64,000 nucleotides of DNA from DATKUK01 sp035530655 (GTDB lineage: Bacteria; Planctomycetota; Phycisphaerae; UBA1845; DATKUK01): assembly GCA_035530655.1 (NCBI GenBank), contig DATKUK010000131.1, forward strand, positions 38,400 to 102,399, in the 5' to 3' direction. The translations under genes were made by a program, and so were the position numbers. The notes under the pieces are model-generated. The model searched no databases. It was given only the letters and a program-made list of their open reading frames with translations, and was not told the DNA's origin. Below are positions 36,037 through 45,689 of this stretch, piece after piece; the first letter of the stretch is position 1, and each line of letters starts with the position of its first letter.

Positions 36037-38250
36037 TTATGGGCTATCCCCGGGTACCAGACGCTGCCAGCCCCGTCCGGCGAGCAGCCCGGCCACCGTC
36101 GCGGCAGCTCCTTTGCCGCGAAGTCGCGGCTGGCGCAGGCTGTGAATCTCGACAGCTCCGCCAGCCACAAGAACGGCGTCGTAGCCCCCTGCCCACGCCG
36201 GTGCGGGCCGGGCCAAACGCTGCCATGGCAGTCGGTCGCCGTCGCCCCGACAACCCACCAGCGCCAGCACATCGCGACCGTTCAGCTCCGCTGCAACGCA
36301 CCCACCTTCCGGGAATACCGCCGCGAACGTGGCCGTCAGAGTGATCAGATCGGCGCTGGAAACGGCTGAAGGTCGAACTACCACCACCGCCAGCCCGCCA
36401 TCGACCAGACGCCGACGTCCCGACCGCAGGAATTCGCTCGACCAGAATGCCTGCGAACACACGCCTGAGTCGCGCGGGCCCACGACGATCAGATCGTACC
36501 GCCCGAGACCGACCTGCAGCATTCGCCAAGCAGCATCAGATGTTCTCTCAACCAACACTTCTACGGCGTAGCGAGCGTCGGCGCCGTGCAGCGTCGCCGC
36601 CTCCATCCGTGGTGGCTTCTGCTGGGAGACGGGAACCCAACGAACCCGCCGAACCGTCCACCCGGGCTGAACGACCACGCCCTCCAATGGCGCAAAAGGC
36701 GATCCGGCAAGATGTCGCAGCCACGCGAGCAGGTCGGCATCTGGGATGACGTCGCGGGGCGCCTCCAGCCAGACAGGGCCCGCTCCGCTGCCCGGCTGTT
36801 CGACGCTTCGTCCTGCGAAGGCGCACGGAGTAAACGCCCGGGCCAACGTCCGCGGCCTCGGCGCCACCGCGAATCCCAACAGCACGGTCAGCGCCGCAGC
36901 CGTCATAGCGACGGAGGTGGTCACCGAACTCCGTCGGTCGGTTGCGGCAAGCACACCTGCCGCCGTCGCCGCCACCAAGCCAGCCAACGCCACCCCCGCA
37001 GGCCAACACAACCACGGAACCAGCCATGCCTTCGCCAGCGACACGCCGCAAGCCGAGCCCACCAGTGCCGCCGCCAGTGCTTCGGCCATGCGGCGCGACT
37101 CACCCGCCAGCCGTGTGGCCAAGCCGCCGCGACCGGCAGCCAACGCTGTGCCAAGAGCCATCGCACCGATTACGGCAAGCACACCTGCCGAGGGCCCGCC
37201 TAGCCGCCGGGCTACGCACAGGGCGATCAGGCAGAGCACGGCCGTGAGAAGCATCGCCCCAGAGAACGGCCAAAGCGCGCCCGATCGCGGCGCGGCGCGC
37301 GAGCCCACCCCAACCCCAACGCCTGTCGCAGCCAGGAAGCCGCATAGCGCCGCGCAGCCGCTCAGCAAACCGGCTGGCGCCGCAGCGGACGACACCGACA
37401 CGACCAGTGTACCCAATACGAACCCCCAGGTTCCCACGCAGAGCAGCACGGCAGCGACGGTATCGGCTGCCTCTGGTGGGACGTGCGCCGTGGGCTGGTC
37501 CGCCCCGATCGCTCGTCGCTCCACGATGCCGGCCGCCAAAACAGACAACAGAGCAGCCACGCACAGCAACCCCACGCCGAGCAGCACAACATGCGATGCG
37601 GTCGACCGCGGCAGCAGCACCACTTGCCCGACCGCGATCCCCCCCGCCAGCGACACCACGACCAGAGCGGGCAGGTCGATAAGCTCGGACCCACCGTCGG
37701 GCCGCCGATACACGGCGTGAACAAAAGTCAGGCTTACACCGTAAAGGATCAACAACGGCGAAAGGACAACCATGCTAGCCAGGCACTCGGCCGTGCGCGC
37801 GGCTGCCGGCGTCCACAAAAAGGCACCGAGCAACCGTGGGTAGAACCGATCCATCAGCGTCAGCCCAGCCAGTGCCATCATCGCCGCCGCCGCCGCCGCC
37901 ACCAGGATGGCGGCGAGGGCCAGCCACAGCACGCCGTGGCGAACCACATGGCGATTACCGCCCGCTGGAATATCGGGGGCGGGTACTCCACGCACCCGGG
38001 CCCACGCAAACCGGACGAAGTGCACCACCAGTTGCTCCGGCAGCATCAGGCCAACAGCCGATGCAACCAGGCATACAACCATCACCCAGGCTATGGTGCC
38101 TGGTGTCGGGCCTAGTATGGCGGCAGAGATGGCGGAAAGGCCCGCCGCTTGCGTTCCCGCGCCGACCGCCACCAGCGCCGCCACGCATGCAGCCAGAGCG
38201 GCGGGACGACGGTCGCGTGGTGAATCGAGCTGAGCCGAAGCGGTGTTCAC
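36037..38250 (-). CDS. Multi-pass membrane protein with spermidine-synthase-like tail
   Basis: About 737 residues. Roughly 12 or more hydrophobic helices fill the first 500, including VLWLALAAILVAAAAAAMMALAG-type runs split by short loops. The C-terminal 230 residues have YDLIVVGPRDS, VDGGLAVVVVRP and a beta-rich layout like spermidine-synthase-type methyltransferase folds. It recalls the fused transporter/spermidine synthase proteins of several bacteria, but the polyamine active-site residues were not found. GTG at 38250 is chosen as the start; there is no clear ribosome binding site. Function unknown. Confidence 0.65.
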   Translation of the reverse strand: MNTASAQLDSPRDRRPAALAACVAALVAVGAGTQAAGLSAISAAILGPTPGTIAWVMVVCLVASAVGLMLPEQLVVHFVRFAWARVRGVPAPDIPAGGNRHVVRHGVLWLALAAILVAAAAAAMMALAGLTLMDRFYPRLLGAFLWTPAAARTAECLASMVVLSPLLILYGVSLTFVHAVYRRPDGGSELIDLPALVVVSLAGGIAVGQVVLLPRSTASHVVLLGVGLLCVAALLSVLAAGIVERRAIGADQPTAHVPPEAADTVAAVLLCVGTWGFVLGTLVVSVSSAAAPAGLLSGCAALCGFLAATGVGVGVGSRAAPRSGALWPFSGAMLLTAVLCLIALCVARRLGGPSAGVLAVIGAMALGTALAAGRGGLATRLAGESRRMAEALAAALVGSACGVSLAKAWLVPWLCWPAGVALAGLVAATAAGVLAATDRRSSVTTSVAMTAAALTVLLGFAVAPRPRTLARAFTPCAFAGRSVEQPGSGAGPVWLEAPRDVIPDADLLAWLRHLAGSPFAPLEGVVVQPGWTVRRVRWVPVSQQKPPRMEAATLHGADARYAVEVLVERTSDAAWRMLQVGLGRYDLIVVGPRDSGVCSQAFWSSEFLRSGRRRLVDGGLAVVVVRPSAVSSADLITLTATFAAVFPEGGCVAAELNGRDVLALVGCRGDGDRLPWQRLARPAPAWAGGYDAVLVAGGAVEIHSLRQPRLRGKGAAATVAGLLAGRGWQRLVPGDSP

Positions 38251-38598
38251 GGCAGTGAGTGTAGCAGAAAGTAAGCCACCAGGCTGCCGGCTCCAGCGCT
38301 GGTCGTCAGGCCGCCGACGGCGGGTGACGCCTCGAAAACCGCCGCCAAACTCGCCGAGCCCGCATTGACCCGGCCGAGCGTCGGCAGTCAAATGCAGGTA
38401 CGAGGCCGCTTCCCGCTTGGGATGCGGTGATCGGGTCGCCGCATCCGCCGATACGTGTCTGCGCAACGGCCAACCCTGACGTGGTAAGGCGCGTCACGAC
38501 GGTATGCATTGCACGGGGTGCGGGCTCAGCCACGCCACAAGGCCCGTCGGCGACTGATCCAGTCGGGCCTCGTACCAGCACGGATTAGGGACGAAGCC
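38251..38598. other. Divergent intergenic region
   Basis: About 348 bases between the membrane protein and the histidine kinase. It must carry both promoters; no strong motif or RNA gene was seen. Confidence 0.5.
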
Positions 38599-40452
38599 AT
38601 GAACTCTCAAGCCGGCGAATCCTGGTATCGCGAAGCGTACGAACAACTGCCGATCCCGTATCAGTTGCTTGACCCCCGCGGGCACCTGGTAACGGTAAAC
38701 GACGTCTGGCTTCAAATGCTGGGATATTCGGCAAGCGAAGTGGAGGACCGCTGGCTTGGCGACTTCCTGACCAGTGAAAGCCACGATCGCTTCACGGATG
38801 CGCTCGCACGCATCAAAGATGAGGGCGCCGCACACGACGTCCGCTTGCACCTGGTGCGAAAGGACGGAACGATCGTGTCGGCAGACTATAGCGGCCGCGC
38901 CGCCTGGGACGAAAGCGGGCGATTCACACGAGCCCACGGGTGCCTTCAAGTGGCCACCACTTCCGCCCTACCGCCCGAGCTGGTGGATGCCGCCAACGCC
39001 GACCAGTCATACATTCTCGCATCAACCGGCGAGTTGTTCGCCTACTACGATACCCAGTTGCGCATTCAATGGGCCAACAAGGCAGCGGCGGCCTCTGCGG
39101 GCCTGCCATTGAAGGATCTTCTCGGTCGGCACTGCTACGAGATCTGGCATGGGCGCAACGCACCATGCGACGACTGCCCCGTGCTCGAGGCCATGAGAAC
39201 CGGACAATCTCAAGACGGCGAGACGACCACGCCGGACGGTCGCACGTTTCTACTGCGAAGCTACCCGGTCTTCGACGAGCAAGGCACCGTCGTGGGTCTG
39301 ACGGAATTTGGGCAGGACATTACCGAGCGCAAGCAGGCCGCGGACGCGCTGCGACGATCCGAACTGCAGCACCGCACGACGATCGACGCGTTGGGCGACA
39401 TGATCCACGTCGTCGGACCGGACATGAAGCTCACGTTGGTCAACGCGTCTTTCGCATGCTGGTGTCGGCGCCTGGGCATCGACGGCGAGCCTTTGGGCCG
39501 AACGGTCTTCGAGATGTTTCCCTTTCTGCCACCGCACGTGCGCGAGGAATATACGCACGTTTTCGAGACCGGCGCCTCGCTGGTCACAGAAGAAACCACC
39601 ACGATCGGCGGCGAGCAGATCGTAACCGAAACCCACAAGGCTCCGGTGTTGGAGGATGGCAAGGTCACCCAGGTGGTCACCGTCGTCCGCGACATCACGA
39701 ACCGCAGACGCGCCGAGGAGGCCGCGCAGCGCCACCTGGACGAACTGGCTCACGTCGCCCGTGTCAATACCATGGGGGAAATGGCGTCGGCGCTGAGCCA
39801 CGAACTGAGTCAGCCCCTGGCGGCCATCGCGGCCTATACGCAGGGTTGCATACGGCGGCTCCGCTCTGCGCAGGGCGACCCGCATGAGATGATCGAGCCC
39901 ATGGAACAGGTGACCAAGCAAGCACAGCGCGCAGGGGAGATCATCCGTCGACTTCGCGCCTTCGTGCGGCGAACAGACCCGCACCGCTCAACCGTGGATA
40001 TCAACGAGCTGGTCCGCGAGGGCGCCGCGCTGGACGAAGCGGACGTCCGGCAAGCCAACGTATCCCTGCACTTCGACCTGACCCCGGACCTCCCGCTGGT
40101 GCTCGCCGACCCGGTCGAGATCGAGCAGGTCGTGCTCAACCTGCTGCGAAACGGCATTGAGGCGATGGACGCGACCGAGCCAGGCCACCGTCGACTGGTG
40201 CTGCAGACATCGAGGTCGGCAGATAAACACATCGAAGTCGCCGTGGCGGATACGGGCCGTGGGCTGCCGCCGACACTGCAGGATCGCATATTCGAGCCCT
40301 TCGTGACAACCAAGCCGAGGGGAATGGGAATGGGACTGTCGATCAGCCGATCCATCATCGAGGCGCACGGCGGCCGACTGTGGGTCACGCCCAATGCCGA
40401 GCGGGGTGTCACGTTCCACTTCTCCCTGCCAATTACCCAATCCAGCCGGTAG
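38599..40452 (+). CDS. PAS-domain sensor histidine kinase (soluble)
   Basis: A 617-residue kinase with no membrane helices. Three PAS domains occupy about 5-120, 130-245 and 250-370. The second has CDDC near 190-193 before P, a Cys pair seen in some redox-sensing PAS domains. The phosphorylated His is His401 in ALSHELSQPLAA, in a FixL/DctS-like HisKA. The ATP-binding domain has NLLRNGIEAM, DTGRGLPP and GMGMGLSI. No response regulator gene is next to it, so its partner is elsewhere. The ATG at 38599 follows AGGGA; upstream frame has no domain content. Confidence 0.92.
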   Translation: MNSQAGESWYREAYEQLPIPYQLLDPRGHLVTVNDVWLQMLGYSASEVEDRWLGDFLTSESHDRFTDALARIKDEGAAHDVRLHLVRKDGTIVSADYSGRAAWDESGRFTRAHGCLQVATTSALPPELVDAANADQSYILASTGELFAYYDTQLRIQWANKAAAASAGLPLKDLLGRHCYEIWHGRNAPCDDCPVLEAMRTGQSQDGETTTPDGRTFLLRSYPVFDEQGTVVGLTEFGQDITERKQAADALRRSELQHRTTIDALGDMIHVVGPDMKLTLVNASFACWCRRLGIDGEPLGRTVFEMFPFLPPHVREEYTHVFETGASLVTEETTTIGGEQIVTETHKAPVLEDGKVTQVVTVVRDITNRRRAEEAAQRHLDELAHVARVNTMGEMASALSHELSQPLAAIAAYTQGCIRRLRSAQGDPHEMIEPMEQVTKQAQRAGEIIRRLRAFVRRTDPHRSTVDINELVREGAALDEADVRQANVSLHFDLTPDLPLVLADPVEIEQVVLNLLRNGIEAMDATEPGHRRLVLQTSRSADKHIEVAVADTGRGLPPTLQDRIFEPFVTTKPRGMGMGLSISRSIIEAHGGRLWVTPNAERGVTFHFSLPITQSSR

Positions 40453-40500
40453 TTGACTGAGTTGCGGGGGCGTGCACGGCTACGGCGACGACCCCTCCGC

Positions 40501-41313
40501 CTAACCCGGCCGCCAGGGGAAAGGCAGGACGGTGGTCGTGGCCGCATCGAACACCCGCCGCCCACCCGGCTCCAACTCGATGGTGAGCGAGCCGGTCGGG
40601 TCGATCTGCAGCGTTCGACCGACATAGGTTCGCCCCCCCTCTTGGAGGTGCACCCGCTGACCCATCGGCTGAGCATGGGCCAGCCAGCGGTCGCAGAGCT
40701 GGCTGTCCGACAGGACGTCCCCCGGCGCCAAGTACCGGTCCAGTTCGATCAACAGGTGACGGGCCAGGTCCAGACGGGCGACCGCATGGCTTGATGCAAT
40801 CTCTAGCGAAGTGGCGTGGTCGCGCAGCTCGGGGGGAAAATGCCCGGGCGTCTGGTGGCAGTTGATTCCGATGCCCACCACGTAAGCCCGTTGCTGGGGT
40901 AGCGGCTTGGACTCGACCAGGATACCAGCCAGCTTGCACCCGCCCACAAGGACATCGTTGGGCCAGCGGATGACCGGCTCGACGTCGTCGGCGACAGCGG
41001 TAACCGCCCGGCAAACGGCCATGCCCGCGATGAGGACCAGTCGTCCCTGGCGGGCGGGATCATCGTGTTCAAACAGCAGCACGCTGCCCAGCACGGCCGC
41101 TCCGCGTGGCGCCAGCCATCGTCGCCCGATGCGCCCGCGACCGGCGGTCTGATAGTCGGCAAAGATGGCCAGCCCATCGTGGCGGGGGTCGGCGGCTTGG
41201 GCAAACGCCAGGTCGTTGGTGCTGCTGGCCTCCGGAACCGCCCGGACGAATCGCCCGACGCGGCGTACCGGCAGGGCTTGGCAGATCTGGGTAGCGTCCA
41301 ACGGCTGGGGCAT
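40501..41313 (-). CDS. birA: Biotin-[acetyl-CoA-carboxylase] ligase
   Basis: A 270-residue biotin protein ligase. It attaches biotin to the carboxyl-carrier protein of acetyl-CoA carboxylase. Seen: GRGRIGRRW biotinoyl-AMP loop, RWPNDV and KLAGILVE in the catalytic core, GIGINCHQ and the C-terminal SH3-like domain. It has no N-terminal helix-turn-helix, so it is a plain ligase, not the repressor type. It stands between the kinase and tRNA-Gln. Confidence 0.94.
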   Translation of the reverse strand: MPQPLDATQICQALPVRRVGRFVRAVPEASSTNDLAFAQAADPRHDGLAIFADYQTAGRGRIGRRWLAPRGAAVLGSVLLFEHDDPARQGRLVLIAGMAVCRAVTAVADDVEPVIRWPNDVLVGGCKLAGILVESKPLPQQRAYVVGIGINCHQTPGHFPPELRDHATSLEIASSHAVARLDLARHLLIELDRYLAPGDVLSDSQLCDRWLAHAQPMGQRVHLQEGGRTYVGRTLQIDPTGSLTIELEPGGRRVFDAATTTVLPFPWRPG

Positions 41314-41680
41314 GGCCTAAGACCCTGGGCAGAGCGGCTGGAGTCGTCCACAAAAGGATACGGCGTGCCGTCCGGGCTGCCAAGGTCTTTGCCGCCGCCG
41401 TCGGGCGCGGAGGGGTTTGACTTGGGCGAGCGAATGCGGTAAGGTTTCGACGCGGGCTACAGTCCCCGCGACTTGGCGTATATGCCCTTTCGCCAAGGGG
41501 CAGGTCGGCGGCAGAGAACCGAGCCGGCCGGTGGGCTCCTGTTTCGCGGCAAGGAGTTCAAGCCTCGTGAAAGGGTCCCGTGTGGCCGTGACCACTCTGC
41601 GTCGCAGCGTCACAGAGGTTGTGAGGTTGTAAGGATATGCAAGCTGGCACGTGCCGTCTCCACGCGGCAGGCCGGTCCGA
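41314..41680. other. Intergenic region before tRNA-Gln
   Basis: About 367 bases between birA and the tRNA gene. A GGTTTCGAC stretch recalls the 5' end of tmRNA, but no pairing 3' end or tag sequence exists nearby. No gene was accepted. Confidence 0.5.
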
Positions 41681-41752
41681 TACCCGGTGGTGTAATTGGT
41701 AACACACCAGGTTTTGGTCCTGGCATTCCTGGTTCGAGTCCAGGCCGGGTAG
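41681..41752 (+). tRNA. tRNA-Gln (UUG)
   Basis: The acceptor stem TACCCGG (41681-41687) pairs perfectly with CCGGGTA (41745-41751), with G as discriminator. The anticodon stem CCAGG/CCTGG closes the seven-base loop TTTTGGT, giving anticodon TTG (Gln). The T arm contains GGTTCGAGTCC. CCA is not encoded. It lies 62 bases before glmU. Confidence 0.92.
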
Positions 41753-41813
41753 TCAGGCTCTCCTTGAACACGGGTGGACCAATGGATCGGCAGCCAGGTC
41801 CGTCCCGGGAAGG

Positions 41814-43049
41814 ATGCGAATGCGACCGACAGCGGCAGTGATACTGGCGGCGGGCAGGAGCACACGGATGATCACGGACCTGCCAAAGGTCCTGCACGAG
41901 GTGTGCGGCCGACCGATGCTGGCTTACGTGCTCGACGCCTGCCGCCTCGTGGGAATCCAGAAACTTCTCGTCGTAGTAGGCTACCGCAAGGATGAGGTCA
42001 TCGAAGCCTTCCGCGACTACGACAGCGTCGAGTGGATCGAGCAGCGCGAGCAGAAGGGCACGGGACATGCGGTGGAGGTGTGCGGCGAAGCCCTGGCCGA
42101 GCACCACGGCAATCTGGTGGTGCTGGCTGGAGACATGCCGCTGCTACGTACTGAGACGTTGAAACTGCTGCTCGACAAGCATGAGGAGGAGCACTCGGCG
42201 GCCACACTGGCCACAGCCGTGCTTGACGATCCCACGGGCTACGGCCGCATCATCCGCGACGCCTACAGCAACCTCCAGGGCATCGTCGAACAGAGCGACT
42301 GCAACGACCAGCAGCGTCTGATCAAGGAGGTCAACCCCAGTTACTACTGCTTTGACAAGGACCTGTTGTTCGAGGCCCTGGGGCAGCTTCGGCCCGACAA
42401 CGTCAAGGGCGAGTACTACCTGACCGATGCCCTGCGAATTCTGGTTCGTAGCGGGCATCGCGCGGTAGCGATTACGGCGGTACGGCCCGAAGAAGCAATG
42501 GGGATCAACTCGCGGCACCAGCTCCCGCAGGTAAGCAAGCTGATGCAGCAGAGGATTCAGCAGGAGCTGATGGACAACGGCGTGACGATCGTCGACCCGC
42601 CGAACACATGGATCGATGCGCGGGCCCGGATCGGCCAGGACTCGGTGATCCATCCGTTCACGTACATCCACGGCAAGGTGAGGATCGGGCGCCGCTGTAG
42701 CGTCGGGCCTTTTGCCTACCTGCGTCATGGGACGGTTCTCGAGGACGACGTGGTGGTGGGGGTCTTCACGGAGTTGAAGAACTCGACGCTGGCGGAGGGC
42801 GCTCGGGCGCGACACCACAGTTACATCGGTGACGCGATCATCGGCCAGCGTGTCAACGTCGGGACGGGGACGATCGTGGCAAACTTCGACGGCGAACAGA
42901 TCCAGCCGACGCAGGTGGATTCGGACACGTACATCGGCAGCGGGTCGATCCTGGTGGCGCCGGTTCACGTGGCGGCGGGAACGCGGCTTGAGCCGGGCGC
43001 CGTCGTAAAGGGTGAGTATCCTCCGCCCGGACAAAGCGGAGCCGATTAG
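41814..43049 (+). CDS. glmU: GlmU-like bifunctional UDP-GlcNAc pyrophosphorylase/acetyltransferase
   Basis: 411 residues against about 450 for typical GlmU. The uridyltransferase half starts VILAAGRSTRM with LPKVLHEVCGRPML. The left-handed helix half keeps GVFTELKNSTL and HHSYIGDAIIGQRVNVGTGT, with the His equivalent to the acetyltransferase catalytic base, and YIGSGSILVAPV. It ends soon after, so the last helix and tail of the acetyltransferase are missing. It makes UDP-GlcNAc for peptidoglycan and lipid A. The ATG follows GGGAAGGA. Prs, often next to glmU, is absent. Confidence 0.88.
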   Translation: MRMRPTAAVILAAGRSTRMITDLPKVLHEVCGRPMLAYVLDACRLVGIQKLLVVVGYRKDEVIEAFRDYDSVEWIEQREQKGTGHAVEVCGEALAEHHGNLVVLAGDMPLLRTETLKLLLDKHEEEHSAATLATAVLDDPTGYGRIIRDAYSNLQGIVEQSDCNDQQRLIKEVNPSYYCFDKDLLFEALGQLRPDNVKGEYYLTDALRILVRSGHRAVAITAVRPEEAMGINSRHQLPQVSKLMQQRIQQELMDNGVTIVDPPNTWIDARARIGQDSVIHPFTYIHGKVRIGRRCSVGPFAYLRHGTVLEDDVVVGVFTELKNSTLAEGARARHHSYIGDAIIGQRVNVGTGTIVANFDGEQIQPTQVDSDTYIGSGSILVAPVHVAAGTRLEPGAVVKGEYPPPGQSGAD

Positions 43050-43175
43050 GTGGAAGCAACGCAAGTTCGCTACGGCGACATGTAGCGTATGGTCGACAGG
43101 CTTTACGGAATGGAAACCTTCCGCCGCAAGACACCGAGCCTGCCGAGTCGGACTTAGGTGAGCGAGGAGAAGACG

Positions 43176-43820
43176 ATGCCTGAGGCAAGCAGAATGAAGG
43201 CTGAAATGCGGAAGCCAAGCGGCACGCGGGCGGCTCGCGTTCTGCGTCGTGAGGGAAAAGTGCCCGCCATTCTCTATGGTCACAAGGAAGAACCGGTGGC
43301 GGTTTCGCTGCCTGCACACGATCTGGCGGTGGCGCTGGGGCATGGTGCACATCTTTTGGAGTTGGACGTCGAGGGCTCGTCGACGCGGTGCCTGATCAAG
43401 GACGTGCAATACGATCACCTCGACGAGGATCCGGTCCACGTCGACCTGATACGGGTGAGCCTGGATGAGCGCGTGCAGGTGGTGGTGCCGATCGAGCTGC
43501 GCGGCGTGCCGGCGGGCGTCAACGAAGGCGGTGTGTTGGACCAGATCATGGGCGAAATCGAGGTGGACTGCCTCGTGACCGAGATCCCCGAGACGATCCG
43601 CATTCGGATCACATCACTGGGGCTGAACGAGTCTCTGCGTGTCAAGGATCTGGACCTACCCGAGGCGGTCAGACCCCTGGCCGAGCCGGACGATCCGGTG
43701 TGCACGGTCCGGCCGCTCGGGGAAGAGCCGGAAGAGGAAAAACCCGCCGAGGAAGGCGAGGCCGAACCCGAGGTCATCGGGCGCGAGCAGAAGGAGCAGC
43801 CTGAAGATAAGGCTGAGTGA
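43176..43820 (+). CDS. rplY: 50S ribosomal protein L25 (CTC form)
   Basis: A 214-residue bL25 of the long, two-domain CTC type that binds 5S rRNA. Seen: RKPSGTRAARVLRREGKVP then AILYGH, and DVQYDHLDEDPVHVDL. The C-terminal 30 residues are a Glu-rich tail. ATG at 43176 follows GAGGAGAA; a GTG six codons earlier is less likely. Second gene of the translation operon. Confidence 0.93.
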   Translation: MPEASRMKAEMRKPSGTRAARVLRREGKVPAILYGHKEEPVAVSLPAHDLAVALGHGAHLLELDVEGSSTRCLIKDVQYDHLDEDPVHVDLIRVSLDERVQVVVPIELRGVPAGVNEGGVLDQIMGEIEVDCLVTEIPETIRIRITSLGLNESLRVKDLDLPEAVRPLAEPDDPVCTVRPLGEEPEEEKPAEEGEAEPEVIGREQKEQPEDKAE

Positions 43821-43867
43821 CCCCGCAGCGCATCCGCGCCCCGACTCGCGGCGCCGAATAAGGTGCA

Positions 43868-44449
43868 ATGAAACTCGTGATAGGACTGGGCAATCCCGGA
43901 AGCCAATACGCCGAGACCCGGCACAACGTCGGGTACCGGGTGGTGGATCGACTCTCCGAACGCTGGGCGGTTCCGTGTCGACGGGAAAAGTTTTGCGGTT
44001 TGCTCGGAGAGGGTCACGCGTGCGGCACGTCGGTATTGCTGCTTAAACCCACCACGTTCATGAACGATAGCGGCCGGTCAGTAGGAGAGGCCTGGCGCTT
44101 CTACAGGCTGGCGGCGGACGATCTGCTCGTGATTTTTGACGATATGGACCTGCCACTCGGGCGGCTTCGCCTGCGCGCGGGGGGATCCGCCGGCGGGCAC
44201 CGAGGGCTGGGCAATATCATCCTGATGCTGGGATGCGACGACTTCGCAAGGCTGCGGATCGGCATCGGACCCAGTGGCGAGGGCGAGGCAGTTGGACATG
44301 TGCTGGGTCGATTCGAACCTGACCAGTTGCCTCACGTCGAGCCGACTGTGGGACGGGCGGCCGAGGCCGTGGAATGCTGGATCACCGAGGGCATCGAACA
44401 GGCGATGAACCGTTACAATGGCCCGACCGACGCGACGGCGGGCGGATGA
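43868..44449 (+). CDS. pth: Peptidyl-tRNA hydrolase
   Basis: A 193-residue Pth that releases peptides from stalled peptidyl-tRNA. Seen: IGLGNPGSQYAETRHNVGY with the catalytic His, LLKPTTFMNDSG and DDMDLPLGRLRLR, then GGSAGGHRGLGNI. The usual neighbour of rplY. Confidence 0.96.
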   Translation: MKLVIGLGNPGSQYAETRHNVGYRVVDRLSERWAVPCRREKFCGLLGEGHACGTSVLLLKPTTFMNDSGRSVGEAWRFYRLAADDLLVIFDDMDLPLGRLRLRAGGSAGGHRGLGNIILMLGCDDFARLRIGIGPSGEGEAVGHVLGRFEPDQLPHVEPTVGRAAEAVECWITEGIEQAMNRYNGPTDATAGG

Positions 44450-44471
44450 GTGCAAAGCAGGAGAGTCAGCA

Positions 44472-45065
44472 TTGAATACCTACGAAGCGATGTTCGTTAT
44501 GGATTCGGGAATGGTTGCCGACTGGCCACTTGTCGAGGGAGAGATCAAGCGTTTGACGGGTCGTGCTGAAGCGGAGCTGCTTTGTTTCCGCAAGTGGGAC
44601 GAGCGTCGGCTGGCGTACGAGATTGGGCCGCACAAGCGTGGATGCTACGTCCTGACGTATCTCCGCGCCGATCCATCGCGGATTGCCGCGCTGGAGCGCG
44701 ATGCACAACTCTCGGAGCACATCCTGCGAATGCTCGTGCTTCGAGCGGATCACGTCAGCGAAGAGGAGATTCGCAGCCATGCGCAGGCAGGGGCCGAACA
44801 GGGAGCGGTGATGCGAGGCGGCGAGGGAACAGACGAAGCCGCAGACTCACGCCAGGACAAGCCCACCGCGGAGGAGGCCAAATCGACCCCAGCGGACACA
44901 CAAGGCGATACGCCTGAGCGCGAGAAGGCGCCGTTGGCCGACGTCCCGCCTGATTCGCAGGCGCCAGCCGTACCCCATACAGCCGACGAGACGCCCGCCG
45001 GCGAGCAAACGGCGGATGATCCACCCAGCGACGCGAATTCGGAGGAGCAAACCCAGTTGCCGTGA
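44472..45065 (+). CDS. rpsF: 30S ribosomal protein S6 with long acidic tail
   Basis: A 197-residue bS6. The first 95 residues are the normal protein (NTYEAMFVMDSG, RLAYEIGPHKRG, LSEHILRMLVLRAD). The remaining 100 are a low-complexity extension rich in Glu, Asp, Ala, Pro, Thr. Start is TTG at 44472 after AGGAGAG. It is first of the rpsF-ssb-rpsR-rplI-dnaB group. Confidence 0.92.
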   Translation: MNTYEAMFVMDSGMVADWPLVEGEIKRLTGRAEAELLCFRKWDERRLAYEIGPHKRGCYVLTYLRADPSRIAALERDAQLSEHILRMLVLRADHVSEEEIRSHAQAGAEQGAVMRGGEGTDEAADSRQDKPTAEEAKSTPADTQGDTPEREKAPLADVPPDSQAPAVPHTADETPAGEQTADDPPSDANSEEQTQLP

Positions 45066-45153
45066 GCGATCAGGCGCCTTCCGAAGGTGGTCGGACGCCG
45101 CGCCAAGCCGACGCAAGGTGATTACGCAAGGGGCCAGACAGAGGAGAAGCGAC

Positions 45154-45597
45154 ATGGCCAATTACAACAGGGTGATTCTGGCGGGCAATCTGACGAGGGA
45201 CCCGCAACTGACCGTCCTTCCGAGCAATACGCCGGTCTGCGAGTTCGGTTTGGCCATCAACCGGCGGTGGCGCGGTCAGGACGGCCAGAACCGGGACGAG
45301 ACCTGCTTCGTCGACTGCCGGCTCTATGGCGCCCAGGCCGAGACCTTCAACCAGTATATGAGCAAGGGCCGATCGGCGCTGGTCGAGGGTCGGCTACGTT
45401 TAGATCAGTGGGAGACGCAGGACGGACAGAAGCGAAGCAAGCTTTCGGTGGTGGTGGAGCGCTTCCAGTTCCTCGGATCAGGTCGAGGCGGCGACTCCGG
45501 GTCGCCGCAGCAGGCCGATCGGGGCGCCGAAAGGCCTTCGCCACCGTCGCAAGAGGACGTGCCGCCGCCCGGCGGGGACGACGACATCCCGTTCTGA
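45154..45597 (+). CDS. ssb: Single-stranded DNA-binding protein
   Basis: A 147-residue SSB. Seen: YNRVILAGNLTRDPQL opening the OB fold, RGQDGQNRDETCFVDC, and QYMSKGRSALVEGRL. A Pro/Gly-rich linker ends in the protein-interaction tip DDDIPF. ATG at 45154 follows GAGGAGAA. Placed between rpsF and rpsR as in many bacteria. Confidence 0.96.
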   Translation: MANYNRVILAGNLTRDPQLTVLPSNTPVCEFGLAINRRWRGQDGQNRDETCFVDCRLYGAQAETFNQYMSKGRSALVEGRLRLDQWETQDGQKRSKLSVVVERFQFLGSGRGGDSGSPQQADRGAERPSPPSQEDVPPPGGDDDIPF

Positions 45598-45689
45598 AAG
45601 GGCGGAACGTACCAGGCAACACCTGTCCGAGGCTGTTGGTAACCGGACAGGATGCATGTAACCAGAGCGGAAGAAAGGGTTAGCGAACC

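Noticed and set aside
36746..37720. 324-codon Ala/Thr/Pro-rich plus-strand frame
   Set aside because: Mirror of the transmembrane helices on the minus strand; low complexity is a by-product.
41430..41760. Possible tmRNA 5' end with a GGTTTCGAC stretch before tRNA-Gln
   Set aside because: No complementary 3' acceptor end and no tag-encoding sequence follow; the tRNA downstream is a complete tRNA-Gln.
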